Origin: CALFUK01 sp964398295 | GTDB taxonomy: Bacteria > Bacteroidota > Bacteroidia > Chitinophagales > Saprospiraceae | Assembly (NCBI GenBank): GCA_964398295.1 | Contig: CAYNMW010000179.1 | Coordinates: forward strand, 1 to 8,346 | Direction of reading: 5' to 3' | DNA: 8,346 bases | Part shown: piece after piece, positions 5,171-8,346 of the stretch | Position numbering within the stretch: the stretch's first letter is position 1 | How the letters are laid out: each line of letters opens with the position of its first letter | Translations under genes and position numbers: made by a program | The notes under the pieces: generated by a model | Database searches by the model: none | Seen by the model: only the letters and a program-made list of their open reading frames with translations | What the model was told of the DNA's origin: nothing

Positions 5171-6299
5171 AATAACCATTATAGGTGCCGGACCTGCAGG
5201 ATTAGCAATTGCTGGAAGGTTAAGCCATCGAAAGATTCGATTCGAAATATTGGAAGCAAGTGAACATCTGACAAACAGTTGGAGAAATCATTACGATAGA
5301 CTTCATTTACATACCGTCAAGCAATGGTCTCATTTGCCTCACAAAGAATTTCCAGAAAACTTTCCAGTTTATGTGCCTAAAGATTTACTCGTAAAATACT
5401 TTGAAGACTACGCGCAAAAGTTTAACATCAAGCCCACATTCAACACAAAAATTACATCAATCAATAAAGAGAATGAACAATGGAAACTGACAGATGCAAC
5501 TGGCAAAGAGCGACTAACTGATATTGTCATCATTGCGACTGGAGTTAACAGAGAACCAAATATTCCAAACTTTGAAGGACAAGAAGCATTTACAGGATCG
5601 ATAAAGCACAGTGTTCATTATAAAAATGTCAAACCATATGTAGGGAAGAAAGTGCTTGTCGTAGGAATGGGCAATACTGGTGCCGAAATCGCCCTTGACC
5701 TCGCTGAAGCTGGAATAGAAAATTACCTATCTGTGAGAGGTCCAGTAAATATTATACCACGTGATTTGAATGGAAGACCAGTGCAAGTGACTGCAAAAAA
5801 ATTAGCCAAAATACCTTTTGGTATAGGCACAGCTCTGGGGACATTAATCCGTAGAATTTATATCGGTGATTTGAGCAAATACGGATTACAAGCACCAGAT
5901 AAAGGCCCTACAAAACAGCTCTTAGAAACAGGGAAAACACCCGTAGTTGATATTGGAACTGTAGCAGCGATTAAAGAAGGTAAAATAAAGATACTGCCTG
6001 CGATCCAGAAATTCAATGAGAATACTGTCACCTTTGTCAATGGACAATCACAAGAAATTACTGACATCATACTTGCAACCGGATATAAACCAAAAGTGGA
6101 AAACATCTTGGAAAAAGGATCTGAAGTACTCGATAAATATGAATGTCCTGGTCCACCGATAGGTACTGGATTTCATCACAATGTTTATTTTTTGGGCTTT
6201 GACAATTATAAACTCGGAGGAATCCTTGGAATTATCATGGATGAATCGAAAATGATTGCAGATCATATCGAAGCTAGTGCCCTATACGTACATGGTTAA
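5151..6299 (+). CDS. YUCCA-like flavin-containing monooxygenase
   Basis: This is a 382-aa FAD/NADPH monooxygenase. The FAD-binding GAGPAG is at 12-17. The FMO fingerprint FxGxxxHxxxY is at 147-157 (FTGSIKHSVHY; Y, not W, argues against a classical Baeyer-Villiger enzyme). The NADPH-binding GMGNTG is at 172-177 and the ATGY motif at 309-312. From memory, the region NHYDRLHLHTVKQWSHLP (46-63), the following FPENFPVYVPKDLL..YFEDYAQKFNI, and the C-terminal GGILGIIMDESKMIADHI resemble plant YUCCA enzymes strongly, including order and spacing. Plant YUCCAs convert indole-3-pyruvate to indole-3-acetate; bacterial relatives mostly lack a known substrate. ATG at 5151 is preferred over TTG at 5145. It overlaps the thioesterase stop by 20 bp, so the two are probably coupled. 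The protein is cytoplasmic, with no membrane anchor. The family call is firm; the substrate is unknown. Confidence 0.9.
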   Translation: MSHPTNKITIIGAGPAGLAIAGRLSHRKIRFEILEASEHLTNSWRNHYDRLHLHTVKQWSHLPHKEFPENFPVYVPKDLLVKYFEDYAQKFNIKPTFNTKITSINKENEQWKLTDATGKERLTDIVIIATGVNREPNIPNFEGQEAFTGSIKHSVHYKNVKPYVGKKVLVVGMGNTGAEIALDLAEAGIENYLSVRGPVNIIPRDLNGRPVQVTAKKLAKIPFGIGTALGTLIRRIYIGDLSKYGLQAPDKGPTKQLLETGKTPVVDIGTVAAIKEGKIKILPAIQKFNENTVTFVNGQSQEITDIILATGYKPKVENILEKGSEVLDKYECPGPPIGTGFHHNVYFLGFDNYKLGGILGIIMDESKMIADHIEASALYVHG

Positions 6300-6357
6300 A
6301 CACGTCAATTTTTGTTAAATTGTATTTAATATTCCTATTTAACTCCAAGATTTAAAA

Positions 6358-6369
6358 ACTTAATTAAGT
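6358..6369. promoter_or_regulatory. 12-bp palindrome upstream of the thiolase gene
   Basis: ACTTAATTAAGT is a perfect palindrome 43 bp before the thiolase start. A second, shorter inverted repeat (TTAAAT-TGT-ATTTAA, 6315-6329) lies 28 bp further upstream. They could be operators, but the 113-bp intergenic region is very AT-rich and such symmetry arises easily by chance. No convincing -33/-7 promoter pair was found. Confidence 0.25.
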
Positions 6370-6412
6370 AAGATCTCTTATAGATAAAAGTTACATTATA
6401 AAAATAATTAAA

Positions 6413-7597
6413 ATGAAAGAAGCAGTCATTGTATCAACAGCTAGAACACCGATTGGAAAAGCCTATCGTGGATCATTTAATAACACGAATTCTCCTACCC
6501 TAGCTGGTAAGGTGATCGAAGAAGCTGTAAAGCGATCTGGTATCAACCCCGAGCAAATAGATGATTGCATCATGGGTTGTGCCATGGGTCAAGGGACACA
6601 GAGCCCAAATATCGGCAGACTTGCAGCTCTAGCAGGTGGTTTACCTGTAACTGTAAGTGGTATGACGATCGACAGACAATGTTCATCTGGCATGATGGCG
6701 ATTGCGACAGCAGCGAAGCAAATCATTGTTGATGGTATGCAAACAGTTGTTGCTGGTGGAATTGAATCAATCAGTCTAGTCCAGAATCAACACATGAATA
6801 CACATAAAATAATCGATAGAAATTTGGTCGCCAGTCATAAGGATGTCTATATGCCAATGCTAGCTACTGCTGAAACTGTGGCAAAAAGATATGAGATCAG
6901 TAGGGAAGCTCAGGACGAATATGGATTCCAAAGTCAGCAACGAACGGCTGCTGGTCAGGAGAATGGAAAATTTGATGATGAGATCATTCCTATATCAACG
7001 TCTAAAGCGATTTATGAAAAAGGTAATCCTAAGCCAATAGGATATGAAGATGTCACTATTTCAAAAGATGAAGGCAACAGACCAGGCACTACCTTGGAAG
7101 CTTTATCTGGGCTTCGCTTAGTCAATGAAGGAGGAACAATTACTGCTGGTAATGCATCTCAACTTTCGGATGGTGCCTCTGCATGTGTTGTAATGGACAG
7201 CAAATTGGCAGAACAAAATAATATTGAACCTCTTGGCATTTATAGAGGTATTGCAGTTGCTGGTTGCGAACCTGATGAAATGGGAATCGGACCTGTGTTT
7301 GCAGTTCCAAAATTATTGAAGCAACATGGCCTAAGTGTCGATGATATTGATTTGTGGGAGTTGAATGAAGCGTTCGCAGTGCAAGTCATTTATTGCAGAG
7401 ATCGCCTGGGTATCAACAACGACATTTTAAATGTAAACGGAGGCTCTATATCAATTGGACATCCATATGGCATGTCAGGCTCAAGAATGGTGGCTCATGC
7501 ATTAATAGAAGGGAAAAGAAGAGGTGCAAAATATGTTGTTAGTACCATGTGTGTTGGCGGTGGTATGGGTGCAGCCGGTTTGTTTGAGGTTGTTTAG
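6413..7597 (+). CDS. Thiolase, acetyl-CoA C-acyltransferase/acetyltransferase
   Basis: This is a complete 394-aa thiolase, standard length for the family. The catalytic nucleophile is C90 in DRQCSSGM. NEAFA is at 318-322, H350 lies in GHPYGMSG and the second cysteine C380 in CVGGGMGAAG. All catalytic residues are present. The GHPYG-M-SG variant (instead of GHPIGASG) occurs in a subgroup usually annotated as acetyl-CoA C-acyltransferase. The enzyme either cleaves 3-ketoacyl-CoA with CoA, the last step of beta-oxidation, or condenses two acetyl-CoA; the sequence cannot decide. It is a cytoplasmic tetramer in known family members. ATG at 6413 lies after an A-rich leader without Shine-Dalgarno, and the protein begins with the usual EAVIVSTARTPIGK. 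A 113-bp gap separates it from the monooxygenase, so it may have its own promoter. No dehydrogenase or hydratase of beta-oxidation is adjacent. Confidence 0.95.
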   Translation: MKEAVIVSTARTPIGKAYRGSFNNTNSPTLAGKVIEEAVKRSGINPEQIDDCIMGCAMGQGTQSPNIGRLAALAGGLPVTVSGMTIDRQCSSGMMAIATAAKQIIVDGMQTVVAGGIESISLVQNQHMNTHKIIDRNLVASHKDVYMPMLATAETVAKRYEISREAQDEYGFQSQQRTAAGQENGKFDDEIIPISTSKAIYEKGNPKPIGYEDVTISKDEGNRPGTTLEALSGLRLVNEGGTITAGNASQLSDGASACVVMDSKLAEQNNIEPLGIYRGIAVAGCEPDEMGIGPVFAVPKLLKQHGLSVDDIDLWELNEAFAVQVIYCRDRLGINNDILNVNGGSISIGHPYGMSGSRMVAHALIEGKRRGAKYVVSTMCVGGGMGAAGLFEVV

Positions 7598-7700
7598 GCA
7601 AGCAATCTTTCGGAGTAACAATACGGGCTATTGACACAATATTTTTAATGTCCTTATGTGTATTGGTCTAGCCAAATTTTACATGATACGGAGTTAGTAT

Positions 7701-7712
7701 ATTGAATTCAAT
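7701..7712. promoter_or_regulatory. 12-bp palindrome just before the P450 start
   Basis: ATTGAATTCAAT is a perfect palindrome ending 5 bp before the P450 ATG. A site this close to the start would act on the transcript leader or as a repressor site, if it acts at all. Further upstream, TTGACA (7631-7636) could be part of a promoter, but no good downstream element was found at the right distance. Confidence 0.22.
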
Positions 7713-7717
7713 TGACT

Positions 7718-8346
7718 ATGGCTAATCCTATTCCTACTATTCCCCGTTTGAAGACGATCATGAATATCTTCAGTTTTATCAATAATCCAATCCCGCTGAT
7801 TAATGATACTATTGAAGAAGTAGGAAGTCCGACTTATCGTGTCCACTTGGCCGGAATCAGTGAGTCCATTATGACTCAGGACCCTGAGGTTATCCAACAC
7901 GTACTGCAAAAAAACCATAAGAATTATTACAAGTCCAAATTGCAATCCAAGAGTTTGGCTAAGTATGCGGGCTATGGCCTATTGACAACCGATGGGGATT
8001 ATTGGTTGCGGCAGCGGAGGTTAATACAACCAGGTTTTCATAAAAAGAAATTGCAATCACTAGTGGGAACAATGGATGATGTCGTCAGAGATCATGTCAA
8101 CCATTTAAAAATTGATCTAGAATCTGGACACAATCAGTTAGAGCTTACGAAGGATATGGTAAAGCTTACGCTAAAAGTCGTATCTACTTCATTGTTTGGT
8201 TCGGGCGTCACTGAGGAAGAACTTAATGTTATAGGTGACTCTGTGATCACTGCCCAGATTGCAGTGGTTAAAGATGTGAGGCAACCTCTTTTCAAATGGT
8301 GGAGAATGCTCACAGGCGAACAAAAAACTTACAATCAAGCAATGGT
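7718..8346 (+). CDS. Cytochrome P450, N-terminal part (runs off the window)
   Basis: The first 209 codons of a heme-thiolate monooxygenase are present; the frame is still open at the window edge. About half of the protein is visible. Recognition rests on the helix-C motif WLRQRRLIQPGFH (residues 96-108) with the W96-x-x-x-R100 pair that contacts a heme propionate, preceded by YGLLTTDGDYW. The typical N-terminal part contains beta-1 strands and helix B (DPEVIQHVLQKNHKNYYKS). The oxygen-binding AGxxT helix I, ExxR and the cysteine ligand lie beyond the window, so activity cannot be judged. There is no N-terminal membrane anchor, which suggests a soluble bacterial enzyme needing separate redox partners unless a reductase is fused downstream. 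The start at ATG 7718 is supported by an in-frame stop at 7703. It lies 120 bp after the thiolase gene. The CYP subfamily cannot be assigned from this part. Confidence 0.93.
   Translation, partial: MANPIPTIPRLKTIMNIFSFINNPIPLINDTIEEVGSPTYRVHLAGISESIMTQDPEVIQHVLQKNHKNYYKSKLQSKSLAKYAGYGLLTTDGDYWLRQRRLIQPGFHKKKLQSLVGTMDDVVRDHVNHLKIDLESGHNQLELTKDMVKLTLKVVSTSLFGSGVTEEELNVIGDSVITAQIAVVKDVRQPLFKWWRMLTGEQKTYNQAM

Noticed and set aside
7694..7945. Minus-strand ORF of 83 codons
   Set aside because: It is antisense to the clear P450 N-terminus.

Overview
The window reads as chromosomal DNA of a member of the Bacteroidota, probably a free-living or marine type. The reasons are AT-rich sequence, A-rich leaders with no Shine-Dalgarno motif in front of the genes, a TPR-type membrane histidine kinase of the HisKA_3 class next to a LuxR/NarL response regulator, and a stand-alone 23S-IVP-like four-helix-bundle gene. 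This is inferred from style; no marker gene fixes the genus.

Positions 1-630: an S23/four-helix-bundle gene lies between a GT-rich left arm and an AC-rich right arm that are imperfectly complementary. The right arm ends a few bases before a tRNA-Pro(TGG) gene, which is followed by a clear hairpin-plus-T-run terminator. The ORF fills almost exactly the space between the arms, and its conserved N-terminus starts upstream of any ATG/GTG/TTG codon. The whole looks like an orphan version of the intervening-sequence elements found in 23S rRNA genes.

Positions 711-3285: a divergent two-component pair. The NarL/LuxR response regulator is on the minus strand and the TPR-containing sensor kinase on the plus strand. 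Their 118-bp shared control region holds two palindromes whose centres are 42 bp apart.

Positions 3286-3792: a 507-bp stretch with no convincing gene. It holds a weak hairpin after the kinase gene, a short stem-loop, and one doubtful small hydrophobic minus-strand ORF.

Positions 3793-6299: a tight plus-strand operon of three genes: a TIM-barrel sugar phosphate isomerase/epimerase-like protein, a hotdog acyl-CoA thioesterase, and a flavin monooxygenase closely resembling plant YUCCA enzymes. The gaps are 4 bp and a 20-bp overlap. After a 113-bp gap comes a complete thiolase, and after another 120-bp gap the first 209 codons of a cytochrome P450 that runs off the window. Two oxygenases, a thioesterase and a thiolase side by side suggest oxidative or acyl-CoA metabolism, but no specific pathway can be named from this sequence alone.

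The most interesting part is the arm-bracketed four-helix-bundle unit against the tRNA. The palindromic control region and the unusual isomerase/thioesterase/YUCCA-like operon come next.
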